Source: Candidatus Vesicomyosocius okutanii (lineage in GTDB: Bacteria > Pseudomonadota > Gammaproteobacteria > PS1 > Pseudothioglobaceae). From it: a stretch of DNA of 64,000 bases. The translations under genes and the position numbers were made by a program. The stretch covers positions 310,001 to 374,000 of the forward strand of contig NC_009465.1 in the NCBI RefSeq assembly GCF_000010405.1. The letters run 5' to 3'. The notes below the pieces were generated by a model. The model was given only the letters and a program-made list of their open reading frames with translations, was not told the origin of the DNA and searched no databases. Numbering within the stretch: position 1 is the stretch's first letter; the number at the start of each line of letters is the position of its first letter. Shown piece after piece: positions 31,601 to 41,381 of the stretch.

Positions 31601-32572
31601 ATGAAAAATTTAAGTGATATTCAATCCCTTATAAAATTAGATTTAAAAAAAACAGACGAAATACTCATTAACCGTTTAAGTTCAAATGTTGCTTTAATTA
31701 ATCAAATGAGCCATTATATTATCCATGCTGGAGGCAAACGCTTGCGTCCACTACTCTTATTACTTTGTGCGCGTGCAACTGGATATCAAGGAACACATCA
31801 TTACCTTATGGCAGTAGTGATAGAATTAATTCATACTGCTACTTTACTACACGATGATATTGTTGATGAATCTAGCACACGCCGAGGAAAAGATACTGTC
31901 AATGAAGTGTGGGGTAATGCACCCAGTATTTTAGTAGGGGATTTTCTATATTCTCGCGCTTTTGAAATAATGGTTGAGCCTAATTTAATGTCCATTATGT
32001 GTATTCTTTCTAAAACAACCAATAATATTGCTGAAGGTGAAGTATTACAATTATTAAATTGTCAAAATGATGAACTAACCGAGGTTGAATATTATGCAGT
32101 AATTAAACAAAAAACAGCATGTTTATTCCAAGCGGCCACTCAAATTGGCGGGCTATTATCAGCTGTTAATAAAACTCAGGAGACTGCATTAAAAAACTAC
32201 GGCTTGCATCTTGGAAACGCTTTTCAGATTATTGATGATGTACTTGATTATGAGTCAGACGCGAAGACTATAGGTAAAGAAGTTGGCGATGATTTAAGTG
32301 AAGGGAAAACCACATTACCTATGATTTACGCACTTTCTCATACTTCTGGTAATGATAAACAACTTCTAAAAGACGCCATTAATCAAGCAGATAATTCTAA
32401 AATAGTACAAGTGATTAAAATTTTACAATCGGTTAAAGCCTTTGACTATACTCGCAATCAAGCGTATAAATCAGCGCAACTTGCTAAGCAATCACTCAAT
32501 CTAATACCTAACTCAGAGTATAAGGATGCATTAATCTTATTATGCGATCTTTCCTTACAACGTCAGTCATAA
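31601..32572 (+). CDS. ispB: Octaprenyl diphosphate synthase IspB
   Basis: Long-chain trans-prenyl transferase making the side chain of ubiquinone. It has about 323 residues. Both aspartate-rich motifs are present: LLHDDIVDESSTRRG at about 83-97 (first DDxxD) and QIIDDVLDYES in the second half. GGKRLRPLLLLL near the N-terminus binds isopentenyl diphosphate. I placed the start at ATG 31601 because alignment to E. coli IspB begins there; ATG 31583 would add six residues. Neither has a good ribosome-binding site. A small hairpin TATTGG-TTTTG-CCAATA (31552-31568) lies in the gap after rlmE. Dxs and IspG in this window supply its precursors. Confidence 0.92.
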   Translation: MKNLSDIQSLIKLDLKKTDEILINRLSSNVALINQMSHYIIHAGGKRLRPLLLLLCARATGYQGTHHYLMAVVIELIHTATLLHDDIVDESSTRRGKDTVNEVWGNAPSILVGDFLYSRAFEIMVEPNLMSIMCILSKTTNNIAEGEVLQLLNCQNDELTEVEYYAVIKQKTACLFQAATQIGGLLSAVNKTQETALKNYGLHLGNAFQIIDDVLDYESDAKTIGKEVGDDLSEGKTTLPMIYALSHTSGNDKQLLKDAINQADNSKIVQVIKILQSVKAFDYTRNQAYKSAQLAKQSLNLIPNSEYKDALILLCDLSLQRQS

Positions 32573-32576
32573 AACC

Positions 32577-34637
32577 ATGCTTTCAAATGAGCTAAAAACT
32601 AAAATCCATCAGTCATTTAAAAACTTAAAAGAAAACATGAATGGCTTTATTACACGTCAAGCACAAAACAAAATGATTGCTGAAATCTCTAAGACTTTAT
32701 CAGGAGAATATAAAAATAGCCATAACATTTTATGTGTTGAAGCGCCAACAGGAATTGGAAAAACATTTGCTTACTTGCTTGGTAGTATCCATATAGCTAA
32801 AGCTAATAAAAAGAAATTAATTATCTCTAGTGCCAATGTTGCGTTGCAAGAACAACTGTTCTTTAAAGATATACCTCAAGCACAACAATACTGCTGCGTT
32901 GATTTTGAATATACTTTAATCAAGGGGCGTTCACGTTACGTTTGTATTCGTAATTTAATCAACATATGTGAAGATAATAAAAATGATAACCCTTTATTTG
33001 AATCAATGCCATTGTTTGATAAACCACCAGAAGAATATCCATTAGAACAACTTAGTAAAATGCTGTATAACTATTCAACCAAGAAATGGAATGGAGAAAT
33101 TGACGATTTAATACCCACAACAAATCATTCTATTTGGCAACAAATAGCTTGCAACCGCTTTACTTGCACGGTAAAAAATTGTGAATTTTATAAAGATTGT
33201 GCTTTCTTTAAAACTAGACAAAAAATTACAAAAGCAGATGTTATTGTCGCTAATCATGATTTAGTTTTAGCTGATCTTAGCACTGGTAATACCGTATTAC
33301 CAGATGTTAGTAAATCAATTTTTATATTTGATGAAGCACATCACTTAAACTCAAAAGCATTATCACACTTTTCATTAACAACTAGTACTGAGTTTATTAA
33401 AACTAGCGTCAAGCAAACTAAAGAAGTTAGTGAAACATTATGTAAAATTAGCAAACAAAATATACCTAATATTAATATCAAACAAATTGATAATTATATA
33501 ACAGATTTAATTCAATTATTAGAACAACTAAAATTTAATGAAAACATTTACTTATTTAACCAAGGCGTTATTGATGAGCCTATCAAACAAATAAGTAGAA
33601 ATATTCTAACACTCATTGAAATTATTCAAACTAAATTCACACTTTTAAAAGAATTTTGGAGTGATTATTTAAAAAAAACAGTCATAAATAAAAGTATTCA
33701 TGGCCCTATTAACAATATGGCTGGACAATGTGAACAGCACTTACTCAGTATTATAGCTTTATTTTCATCCTTCTTGCAAATAGATGAACCAAATAAAATA
33801 CCAAATTCACGTTGGATTAAAAAAAGTATACTCACAACAAGTAAAAGAACTAACTACTTGCTTAATAGCGCACAAACTGATATTTCAGAAAATCTAGATC
33901 ACCTTATTTGGTCCAAAGCTTCAGGTGCCATTCTTACTTCAGCTACTTTAACATCACTAGGTAGTTTTGAACGCTTGAATAAACAATTAGGTTTACTAAG
34001 AAATGAAAACCAATATTTACGCTTACCCTCACCTTTTATGTTTAATCAAGTAGATCTTATTATTGCTAAACTGAAAGCTAGCCCAACCCAAGTGTATGAA
34101 CATACACAAGAAACAACATTGCAACTACTTAAACGGCTCGATAGTGATGAGGGTTCACTAGTACTATTTACCTCTAACAAACAAATGCAAATAGTGGCAA
34201 ACTTGATAGATAAAAAACTAAATTGTACTTTATTTATACAAGGAGAATATCCTAAAAAAAACATATTAAAAAAACATATTAACCTGCGAAAACAAGGTAA
34301 AGGAAGTATTATTTTTGGACTAGATAGTTTTTCCGAAGGAATAGACTTAAAAGGCAATAACCTTACTCATGTTATCATTACTAAGTTACGCTTTAGCGTT
34401 CCAACTTCACCTATTGATAGAACGCTAGCCACCTATCTTAAATCACAAAATAGGAACCCTTTTATGGAAATATCTCTACCTGATGCATCACTTAAACTCA
34501 TTCAAGCTTGTGGTCGCTTAATTAGAACAGAAACTGATGTAGGGAAAATCACCATCTTTGATAACCGTCTGATCTCTAAATTTTATGGAAAACTACTACT
34601 CAATGCCTTGCCAAACTATAATATAATTATAGAATAG
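32577..34637 (+). CDS. dinG: DinG-type Fe-S ATP-dependent DNA helicase
   Basis: Superfamily 2 helicase of the XPD/DinG group, 686 residues. Walker A is APTGIGKT at 56-63 and the DEAH box is at 252-255. Cysteines between them (VCIRN, CEDN, CNRFTCTVKNCEFYKDC) form the 4Fe-4S site typical of DinG and YoaA. C-terminal helicase motifs include FGLDSFSEGIDLKG and QACGRLIRTETD. It unwinds 5'-3' and clears R-loops and other blocks. YoaA is the other candidate, and I cannot fully separate them by eye. It starts 4 bases after ispB and is convergent with trkH, with only a 9-base gap. Confidence 0.85.
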   Translation: MLSNELKTKIHQSFKNLKENMNGFITRQAQNKMIAEISKTLSGEYKNSHNILCVEAPTGIGKTFAYLLGSIHIAKANKKKLIISSANVALQEQLFFKDIPQAQQYCCVDFEYTLIKGRSRYVCIRNLINICEDNKNDNPLFESMPLFDKPPEEYPLEQLSKMLYNYSTKKWNGEIDDLIPTTNHSIWQQIACNRFTCTVKNCEFYKDCAFFKTRQKITKADVIVANHDLVLADLSTGNTVLPDVSKSIFIFDEAHHLNSKALSHFSLTTSTEFIKTSVKQTKEVSETLCKISKQNIPNINIKQIDNYITDLIQLLEQLKFNENIYLFNQGVIDEPIKQISRNILTLIEIIQTKFTLLKEFWSDYLKKTVINKSIHGPINNMAGQCEQHLLSIIALFSSFLQIDEPNKIPNSRWIKKSILTTSKRTNYLLNSAQTDISENLDHLIWSKASGAILTSATLTSLGSFERLNKQLGLLRNENQYLRLPSPFMFNQVDLIIAKLKASPTQVYEHTQETTLQLLKRLDSDEGSLVLFTSNKQMQIVANLIDKKLNCTLFIQGEYPKKNILKKHINLRKQGKGSIIFGLDSFSEGIDLKGNNLTHVIITKLRFSVPTSPIDRTLATYLKSQNRNPFMEISLPDASLKLIQACGRLIRTETDVGKITIFDNRLISKFYGKLLLNALPNYNIIIE

Positions 34638-34646
34638 TTTACATAT

Positions 34647-36104
34647 TTAAAAACGCCAAAAAGCTTTGTGTAACAATGCCATTAAGGTTAATATTTCTAA
34701 GCGTCCTAATAACATTGAAAAACTTAGGATCCACTTTGCTGTATCGCTAATACCCCCATAATTAGCAGAAACATCACCCAAGCCTGGACCTAAATTATTA
34801 ATGGAAGCTGCTGCTGCTGAAAACGCACTAACTTGTTCAAGACCAGAAAACATAAGCATTAACATAATCACAACAAAGGCAATTACATATAAAGAGAGAA
34901 ACCCCCAGACCGATACTAAAGTATTCTCAGAAACACTTTTTTGATTAAGTTTAATATTAATTTGTGCATTAGGGTGTATAAATTTTTTAATTTCCTGCAT
35001 GGCTAATTTAAACATTAGCAATATTCTAACAACTTTAATACCGCCTCCTGTAGAGCCAGCGCAAGCACCAATAAAACTAACAAAGATTAAAAATACTGGT
35101 AACACAAATGGCCATAATGAAAAATCTGTACTGACAAACCCTGTAGTCGTTACCATAGAAACACTTTGAAATACACCATATCTAACTGATTCTTCAATGG
35201 TTTTATAATAACCTGTATCAAACAAATAACCTGATATTAACATAATTGATATACCCAAAATTAACAAATAAGTTTTAAACTCAGAATCTTTCAAATAAAT
35301 AAAAATATTATTTTTACGCCAAACAAGAAAATGCAGTGAAAAATTAACACCTGCTAATAACATAAATATTATTGCCACCAATTCAATTGCATAAGAATTA
35401 AAATAACCAATTGACACATCATGAGTAGAAAAACCGCCAATAGCAATAGTCGAATAACTGTACCCAATTGCATTAAACACATCCATACCCGCAAAGTAAT
35501 AACTCAATGCACAAGCAACAGTAAGACTGATATAAATTTTCCATAATGCTTTAGCTGTTTGAGTTAGTTTTGGCGTAAGTCTTTCTTTAGAGATACCACT
35601 TGATTCTGCATGATAAAGCTCCATACCACCAACACCTAACATTGGCAAAATTGCAACCGCTAAAACAATAATACCCATACCACCAAGCCACTGCAGCTGC
35701 TGACGATAATACAAAAGTGCTTTAGGTAAACCATCTAATCCAGAAAGCACTGTTGCACCCGTAGTTGTTAGCCCTGACATAGATTCAAAAAATGCATCAC
35801 TAAAGGACATTTCTAAAGACGTTGATAATAAAAATGGCGTGGTAGCAAATAAAGATAAAACCAACCAAAAACTCACTACTACTAACACACCTTCACGAAT
35901 TCTGAAATCTTTGGTTGAGTTTTTAAAAGGCAACCATAAAACAAAACCACTTAATAATGTTAAAAAAAAAGCAGTTATAAAATATAAGGCTTCATTCTGA
36001 GCGTAAATAAAATCAACAATAATAGGTGGTAATTGAGTTAAACTAAACAACATTAGCAACAAACCAACAGTTTTAAAAACAATACTAAACTGCATTTTTA
36101 ACAA
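34647..36104 (-). CDS. trkH: Trk potassium uptake channel subunit TrkH
   Basis: Inner-membrane potassium channel protein of the Trk system, 485 residues, with the four repeated membrane-pore-membrane units of the family. Selectivity-filter-like sequences are seen as SGLTTTGATVLSGLD, TIAIGGFSTHD, VSMVTTTGFVSTDFS and INNLGPGLGDV, each with a glycine in the filter. It follows trkA by 3 bases on the minus strand and forms the channel gated by TrkA. The pairing with ntrYX upstream is common in proteobacteria. Confidence 0.95.
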   Translation of the reverse strand: MLKMQFSIVFKTVGLLLMLFSLTQLPPIIVDFIYAQNEALYFITAFFLTLLSGFVLWLPFKNSTKDFRIREGVLVVVSFWLVLSLFATTPFLLSTSLEMSFSDAFFESMSGLTTTGATVLSGLDGLPKALLYYRQQLQWLGGMGIIVLAVAILPMLGVGGMELYHAESSGISKERLTPKLTQTAKALWKIYISLTVACALSYYFAGMDVFNAIGYSYSTIAIGGFSTHDVSIGYFNSYAIELVAIIFMLLAGVNFSLHFLVWRKNNIFIYLKDSEFKTYLLILGISIMLISGYLFDTGYYKTIEESVRYGVFQSVSMVTTTGFVSTDFSLWPFVLPVFLIFVSFIGACAGSTGGGIKVVRILLMFKLAMQEIKKFIHPNAQINIKLNQKSVSENTLVSVWGFLSLYVIAFVVIMLMLMFSGLEQVSAFSAAAASINNLGPGLGDVSANYGGISDTAKWILSFSMLLGRLEILTLMALLHKAFWRF

Positions 36105-36107
36105 TCA

Positions 36108-37481
36108 TTAATCAAAATACCCTTCAAATAACTTTTCAACTTCATGAATTTTACTCACGTCAGTAAGTACTAGTAATACATGATCGCCTTCTTTAATGAT
36201 CAATCTCCGTGACCCCATAATTACTTCATTATTTCTAACCACTGAACCTACAACCACGCCATTTGGTAAATTAATTTGTTCAATTGTTTTACCTACAACA
36301 TCTGAATGATACTTATCACCATGCACAATAATTTCAATTGCCTCCGCTTTACCTTGGCGTAATGAATACGCCGTCATAGTATCACCTTTACGAATATGTG
36401 CTAAAATACCGCCAACAGTAATTTGATCAGGTGATATGACCATATCAACATCTTCACTTTGTTCGGCTAAGTCTTCATAAACATTACGTTTAACTAAAGC
36501 AACTGTTTTATACGCGCCTAAACGCTTGGCTAAAATAGAAACAATAACGTTAATTTCATCAGAATCTGTTAAAGCTAAAAATAAATCTGTATTTTCAATA
36601 CCTTCTTCCAACAATAATTCTTCATCAGAAGCGTTACCTAAAAGCACTAATGTATTTTCAAGCTCATCAGCAATTTCATTAACACGCTGCTTATTCATCT
36701 CAATAACACGAATACGATGATCTTTTTCTAAAAACTTTGCTAAATTAAGACCAATACGTCCACCACCTGCAATAATAATATTTTTATAAGTTCTATCTTC
36801 ACGTCTAAATTGTTTAATCACTTTAGAAATACTAGCTTTTTTAGTCATAAAATAAACTCGATCTCCATCACGAATAACCGTCTCACCTGATGCGGGAATT
36901 GCCCTACTATTACGATACAAACTCACAATTCGTACCCATGTTTTTGGTAAATGCTCATGTAAATCCTTAATCGGATGTCCTACAATTGGAGTTCCTTTAT
37001 AAGCTCTAGTTTCTACCAATTGAACCAATCCATTTTCAAACTCAAATACTTGCTCAGCACCAGGTTCCTCAACCATACGTTTAATATAATTAGTCACCAG
37101 CTCTTCAGGTGTAATAACAAAATCAATTGGAATAGCATTAGGTGAAAATAACTCTTTTCTATGCAAATATTCTGCAGTACGTACACGTGCAACTTTCTTC
37201 TCGACTTGATATAAAGTATGTGCCATCTGGCAAGCCAGCATATTACCCTCATCAGAACGAGTAACTGCAATAACCATATCCATATTTTTAATATCTGCCT
37301 CTTCTAGAATATTAGGGTACGAAGCATGACCGCACACAGTTTTAATGTCTAAATGACGTTGTAAATTTAATAAATTAGACTCATCTTTATCAATAATAGA
37401 AATATCATTATCATTATCTAAACCTAAATATTTAGCCAATGTTGTTCCAACTTGCCCTGCACCTAAAATTAAGATCTTCAT
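36108..37481 (-). CDS. trkA: Trk potassium uptake regulator TrkA
   Basis: Cytoplasmic gating protein of the Trk system, 457 residues, normal length. It is a double unit: RCK-N (LGAGQVGTTLAKYL at residues 5-18) with RCK-C, then a second RCK-N (IAGGGRIGLNLAKFL at about 233) with RCK-C. Both dinucleotide-binding glycine motifs are intact. It lies 6 bases after the NtrX-like gene and 3 bases before trkH. Confidence 0.96.
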   Translation of the reverse strand: MKILILGAGQVGTTLAKYLGLDNDNDISIIDKDESNLLNLQRHLDIKTVCGHASYPNILEEADIKNMDMVIAVTRSDEGNMLACQMAHTLYQVEKKVARVRTAEYLHRKELFSPNAIPIDFVITPEELVTNYIKRMVEEPGAEQVFEFENGLVQLVETRAYKGTPIVGHPIKDLHEHLPKTWVRIVSLYRNSRAIPASGETVIRDGDRVYFMTKKASISKVIKQFRREDRTYKNIIIAGGGRIGLNLAKFLEKDHRIRVIEMNKQRVNEIADELENTLVLLGNASDEELLLEEGIENTDLFLALTDSDEINVIVSILAKRLGAYKTVALVKRNVYEDLAEQSEDVDMVISPDQITVGGILAHIRKGDTMTAYSLRQGKAEAIEIIVHGDKYHSDVVGKTIEQINLPNGVVVGSVVRNNEVIMGSRRLIIKEGDHVLLVLTDVSKIHEVEKLFEGYFD

Positions 37482-37487
37482 ATTATT

Positions 37488-38063
37488 TTATTTTTTATCA
37501 ATGCCTAAATCTTTTAACTTGCGATATAAGGTGGTTCTTTCTAACCCTGCAAATGCTGCAACCTTAGCAATGTTATGATTATTCTCTTTTAAATGGTGAT
37601 TGAAATACTGTACTTCAAAAATATTTCTTGCCTCTTTAAGTGGTACATTAAACTCAATATTATTAACATTATATCTAGATTTTTCTAGTACTTGTTCAGA
37701 TAGAATTTTACGTATTAATGGCAAAAAATCATGCAATGGTTTTTTCAAAAAATCAACTGCACCAAATTTAATTGCTTTAACCACATCTTGATGCTCAGCA
37801 TGTCCGGACATCATCACAATCGGTGTAGAAAAATCAGCTTGAGTCCATTCTTCTAATAATGACATACCATCCTGACCAGGCATCCAAACATCCATCATAA
37901 CCAAGTCAAAAGATTGGTCTTTTATAATAATTTTAGCTTGATTAGCATTAGCTGCAAGAACCACGTGGTAATTAACATCTTCCAATATATCCATCATTGT
38001 TTCAGCATTAATATTTTCATCATCAATGATAAGAATACTACCAATGACTAATACATCATCCAT
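37488..38063 (-). CDS. NtrX-like response regulator lacking the AAA+ domain
   Basis: A 191-residue response regulator. Residues about 9-122 form a receiver domain with phosphoacceptor D58 (DLVMMDVWMPG), the acidic pair D14-D15 and the late lysine in FLKKPLHD. Residues about 150-191 form a Fis-type helix-turn-helix (HNIAKVAAFAGLERTTLYRKLKDLGI) that closely resembles the end of NtrX. Standard NtrX has about 450 residues with a sigma-54-activating AAA+ domain between these parts; here the receiver runs straight into the NtrX-like linker LKEARNIFEVQYF. The frame is clean, so the loss is old and tolerated. Placed 12 bases after ntrY, it is surely its partner. It should act on sigma-70 promoters or as a repressor. 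Confidence 0.85.
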   Translation of the reverse strand: MDDVLVIGSILIIDDENINAETMMDILEDVNYHVVLAANANQAKIIIKDQSFDLVMMDVWMPGQDGMSLLEEWTQADFSTPIVMMSGHAEHQDVVKAIKFGAVDFLKKPLHDFLPLIRKILSEQVLEKSRYNVNNIEFNVPLKEARNIFEVQYFNHHLKENNHNIAKVAAFAGLERTTLYRKLKDLGIDKK

Positions 38064-38075
38064 AATTCTTCCTTT

Positions 38076-40238
38076 TTATCCCTTACAATCAAATTCAATG
38101 GTAATCATAGCACCGTGTGGATTAATATTACTAGCAAATATTTTTGCCTTATGTTGTTTTATGATGTTCTGCACAATCGTCATCCCAAGACCACCACCTT
38201 GAGCTTTAGTCGTCACATAAGGTTCAAACACTCTATCAATCACATGTTTATCAAAACCATCACCATTATCTATGATACTTAAACGCACAATAGCCTGTTT
38301 TAGTAAATACTCTGTTACAATTTTAACGTTTAAATCACGTCCGTCAATCATAGCTTCACTGGCATTTTTCACTAAATTAATTAATACCCTAGAAATACTG
38401 TTACTATCTAAGAACAATAGTGGAATATTAACAGCCAAGTCTAAATCAATATTCATTTTACTTATATCGTCATAAAGTAAAATAGATTGGTTAATTAATG
38501 CATTGAGATTACAAGGCATTCTTTCAACCTGGGGTGTATTAGCATAATCAGCAAATGCACTCAACATGGCATCCATAGACTGAACTTGATGAATAATAGT
38601 ATTTGTAGTCTTATCAATAACATCTAAATCCTTACCTTCTAAAGAAATTAGAAATCGATTCCTAAGACGTTGGGCAGATAATAAAATTGGTGTTAATGGA
38701 TTCTTAATTTCGTGTGCCATACGCTTCGCCACCTCTCCCCAGGCAGCTTTTTTTTGAGCTCTATTTAATTTCGAAATATCCTTAATTATAATCACAAAAC
38801 CCAAAGTTTCATTATCATTTTTAAGTGCCGCTCCTTGGCACGATAATAACAAATGTCGATCAACTAAAGTAATTTCAATCTCCTCGCTCCACTCACTTTC
38901 ATCTTGTTTAAATTTATCTTGTGTCATTAAAAACAAAGGTTCTAAATTTGAACAACAATCAACAATAATATTACATTTTTTACCTATAAATAACTTCTCA
39001 TCTTTAATACCCAACATTGTGCCAACCACTGGATTAATAAGGCGTATTTTCCTATTCTGATCAAGCGCAATTACACCATAAGAATATTTAAGAATTGTCT
39101 CTAAATACAAATTATGCGTATCTAAGTCTTCACGAGAAGCTTTGATTTGTCTAGACATAGTATTAAATTGTTCAATTAAACTACGTACATCTTCACTTTC
39201 TTCTTGTTTAGCAATACGTACATCATAATTGCCTTTAGCAATCTCTTGCGCAGCAATGGATAAATTATTCAGTGGCTTCATCAACCGTTCAATCATGCGA
39301 AAAACCACCATAATCGCACTAAGTATTGCCAACAATATTGTAGACGAAAAATCAATCATAAAACGTTTTTGAGTAATTGAAGTGTTAATTTCAAACTTAA
39401 TATTTTGTGCTGCACTAGCAAATCCTCTAACTTGAGACAAAAATCCTAAAAGTCCTGGATCAGTCGCATACACCACATCAATAACAAATATATCTTGACT
39501 TGATACATTAAAGAGATAACGTGTTGACATTTTCACTTGAATAACATTTGCGGTTTCATCTTCATTAATCATACGTGGTTGTGCACCTAACAATGGCTGC
39601 TCTTTAATCACCATACAATTAGTCACATTTGCTGTTTTAGCAACCATTTCTTCTTGAGCATTTAATAATGTAATTTGACAAGCCCAACCTTTATCAATCA
39701 AACCATCAAGAAATATTTGCATACTTTGTGCATAATTTTTAACATCTTTTTGGAAGCTACCAAAGGAAGTAATTAAAGTTAGTAATCTTTTTGTTTGTTC
39801 AGTATAACGCTCATCTCTAATTTTTTGCACACCACTATACAAACCATTAACCTGTTGAATAAAATTTTGACTGAAAACATTAAAAGCTTTCTCTGAATCT
39901 TTCACATTATTTTGAATCGTTTGAAATGAAAACATATAAAAAGATAAGACTGGCACAATCACCAAAACTGGCACAATTTTAACAAAAGACCAAGTAAACT
40001 TAGAACCTACAACATCACCTTTAACATCACGTTTAAGACGCAATACATCTACATAAACATAATAAACAGCAACCAAACTCATGATGATATTAAATCCAAC
40101 TAAATATCCCCACCAGTGTGCAATAAAATCAGGGTTGAGCCCTAAATAAAAAGTACCAGAAATAGACAGTAAAAAAATAAGCACCCAAATCCATGCTGGC
40201 GGTGTCTTCTTTAAACTCAAATATTGGTTAAGAACCAT
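38076..40238 (-). CDS. ntrY: Sensor histidine kinase NtrY
   Basis: Membrane histidine kinase of the NtrY group, 720 residues. It has about three N-terminal membrane helices in the first 110 residues, a periplasmic region, another helix near 290-310, a HAMP domain, a PAS domain at about 380-480, the dimerisation helix with the phosphorylated histidine H509 (AHEIKNPLTPI), and an ATPase domain with NASEAMI, DNGDGF and GGGLGMTIV. NtrY/NtrX systems are linked to nitrogen metabolism and redox sensing in other bacteria. Its start codon lies in a tandem 25-bp duplication and has no clear ribosome-binding site. It heads the ntrY-ntrX-trkA-trkH operon. Confidence 0.92.
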   Translation of the reverse strand: MVLNQYLSLKKTPPAWIWVLIFLLSISGTFYLGLNPDFIAHWWGYLVGFNIIMSLVAVYYVYVDVLRLKRDVKGDVVGSKFTWSFVKIVPVLVIVPVLSFYMFSFQTIQNNVKDSEKAFNVFSQNFIQQVNGLYSGVQKIRDERYTEQTKRLLTLITSFGSFQKDVKNYAQSMQIFLDGLIDKGWACQITLLNAQEEMVAKTANVTNCMVIKEQPLLGAQPRMINEDETANVIQVKMSTRYLFNVSSQDIFVIDVVYATDPGLLGFLSQVRGFASAAQNIKFEINTSITQKRFMIDFSSTILLAILSAIMVVFRMIERLMKPLNNLSIAAQEIAKGNYDVRIAKQEESEDVRSLIEQFNTMSRQIKASREDLDTHNLYLETILKYSYGVIALDQNRKIRLINPVVGTMLGIKDEKLFIGKKCNIIVDCCSNLEPLFLMTQDKFKQDESEWSEEIEITLVDRHLLLSCQGAALKNDNETLGFVIIIKDISKLNRAQKKAAWGEVAKRMAHEIKNPLTPILLSAQRLRNRFLISLEGKDLDVIDKTTNTIIHQVQSMDAMLSAFADYANTPQVERMPCNLNALINQSILLYDDISKMNIDLDLAVNIPLLFLDSNSISRVLINLVKNASEAMIDGRDLNVKIVTEYLLKQAIVRLSIIDNGDGFDKHVIDRVFEPYVTTKAQGGGLGMTIVQNIIKQHKAKIFASNINPHGAMITIEFDCKG

Positions 40239-40278
40239 ATAAAATAGTGCAGATAAGAACCATATAAAATAGTGCAGA
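40230..40278 (-). repeat. 25-bp tandem duplication over the ntrY start codon
   Basis: The unit AAGAACCATATAAAATAGTG plus CAGAT occupies 40230-40254 and is repeated at 40255-40278. The ntrY ATG (complement of 40236-40238) is in the first copy, and the second copy gives another ATG at 40261-40263. The upstream ATG opens an 11-codon frame (MVLICTILYGS) that stops 8 bases past the true start, in another frame. The two copies are identical over 24 bases, so the duplication is recent. Confidence 0.9.
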
Positions 40279-40850
40279 CAATCATATTTTTTAAATAATT
40301 ATCGCATACATCTACAAAAGTTATTCATTAAAAATAACTCAAATAACTCGACTTATTATCTATGTGTCCAAGTTTATCAAATCACTACTGTAGTACGTTT
40401 ATAACGAAAGCTTATATTATTCTAATAACACGTTTTTTAGTATTTCTGAAAATATTTTTGACGTGCTTATAAGTAATTTATAATTAATAAGCTGAATATT
40501 ATATTTTATATTGTTAATAACAAGTTTTTTAACATCTTACATGGTTTCTTTCTTGCTATTAAAGGGAATTTATTTAGAATAAAATTAGCTAAAATAGTAA
40601 CAAAGGTTATCAATATAATTTAAGTTAAACACATTTTTATCTGAATATTCACAACTAAATAAAATTGACATTGCTATTGATAACCACATACTACCAATAA
40701 AACCAATATAAAACATAGAAAATCATTATAATATAGACAATAAAGTTATTGTTAATGGCTAATTATTATTGATTTTTATTCATAGTAACTGATCAGTTAT
40801 TTTCTTAGCAGACTAGCACTTTAAATATTACTATAAAGAAAAACTAAAAA
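40279..40850. other. Gene-free region between divergent ntrY and ppa
   Basis: About 570 bases without a supportable gene. It must contain the promoters for ntrY (leftward) and ppa (rightward). A perfect 14-bp palindrome TAACTGATCAGTTA is at 40786-40799, 51 bases before the ppa start, and could be an operator. The rest is AT-rich with stops in every frame, and no remnant was recognised. Confidence 0.5.
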
Positions 40851-41381
40851 ATGCAAAATAGTTTAAAACCAGTTTCAGCAGGTAATATTCCTGATGAAGT
40901 AAATGTTATTATTGAGATTCCAGCAAATTCATCACCCATTAAGTATGAAATTGATAAAGAAACAGGCGCAATGTTTGTAGATCGTTTTATTTCAACACCT
41001 ATGTTTTACCCTTGTAATTATGGTTTTGTACCAGAAACATTATCAGATGATGGTGACCCAACTGATATTTTAGTGATTACACCTTATCCATTAATTCATG
41101 ATAGTGTCATTACAGCACGCCCAATTGGAATTTTATATATGACTGATGAAGCAGGAAAAGATTCAAAAATATTAGCCGTACCTATTGATAAATTATGTAA
41201 ATCTTATCATGATATTAAATGTATTGACGATGTAGGTATTACTCTTAAAAAACAAATTGAACATTTCTTTACTTACTACAAAGATCTTGAAGAGGGAAAA
41301 TGGGTGAAAATTGATGGTTGGGGTAATTCTATTAAAGCCAAAAAAGAGCTTCAAGCTTCTTTTAACTATTACTATCAATAA
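40851..41381 (+). CDS. ppa: Inorganic pyrophosphatase (family I)
   Basis: Soluble magnesium-dependent pyrophosphatase, 176 residues, as in E. coli. The signature is [11 protein letters not shown], with the metal-binding aspartates, and the N-terminal [34 protein letters not shown] and the C-terminal [17 protein letters not shown] are all typical. It drives biosynthetic reactions forward by removing pyrophosphate. Its 3' end overlaps the probable start of rsmD by about 70 bases. Confidence 0.96.
   Translation: MQNSLKPVSAGNIPDEVNVIIEIPANSSPIKYEIDKETGAMFVDRFISTPMFYPCNYGFVPETLSDDGDPTDILVITPYPLIHDSVITARPIGILYMTDEAGKDSKILAVPIDKLCKSYHDIKCIDDVGITLKKQIEHFFTYYKDLEEGKWVKIDGWGNSIKAKKELQASFNYYYQ

Noticed and set aside
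40230..40278. The direct repeat upstream of ntrY as the beginning of a CRISPR array
   Set aside because: There are only two copies, they abut without spacer, and no cas gene is present.
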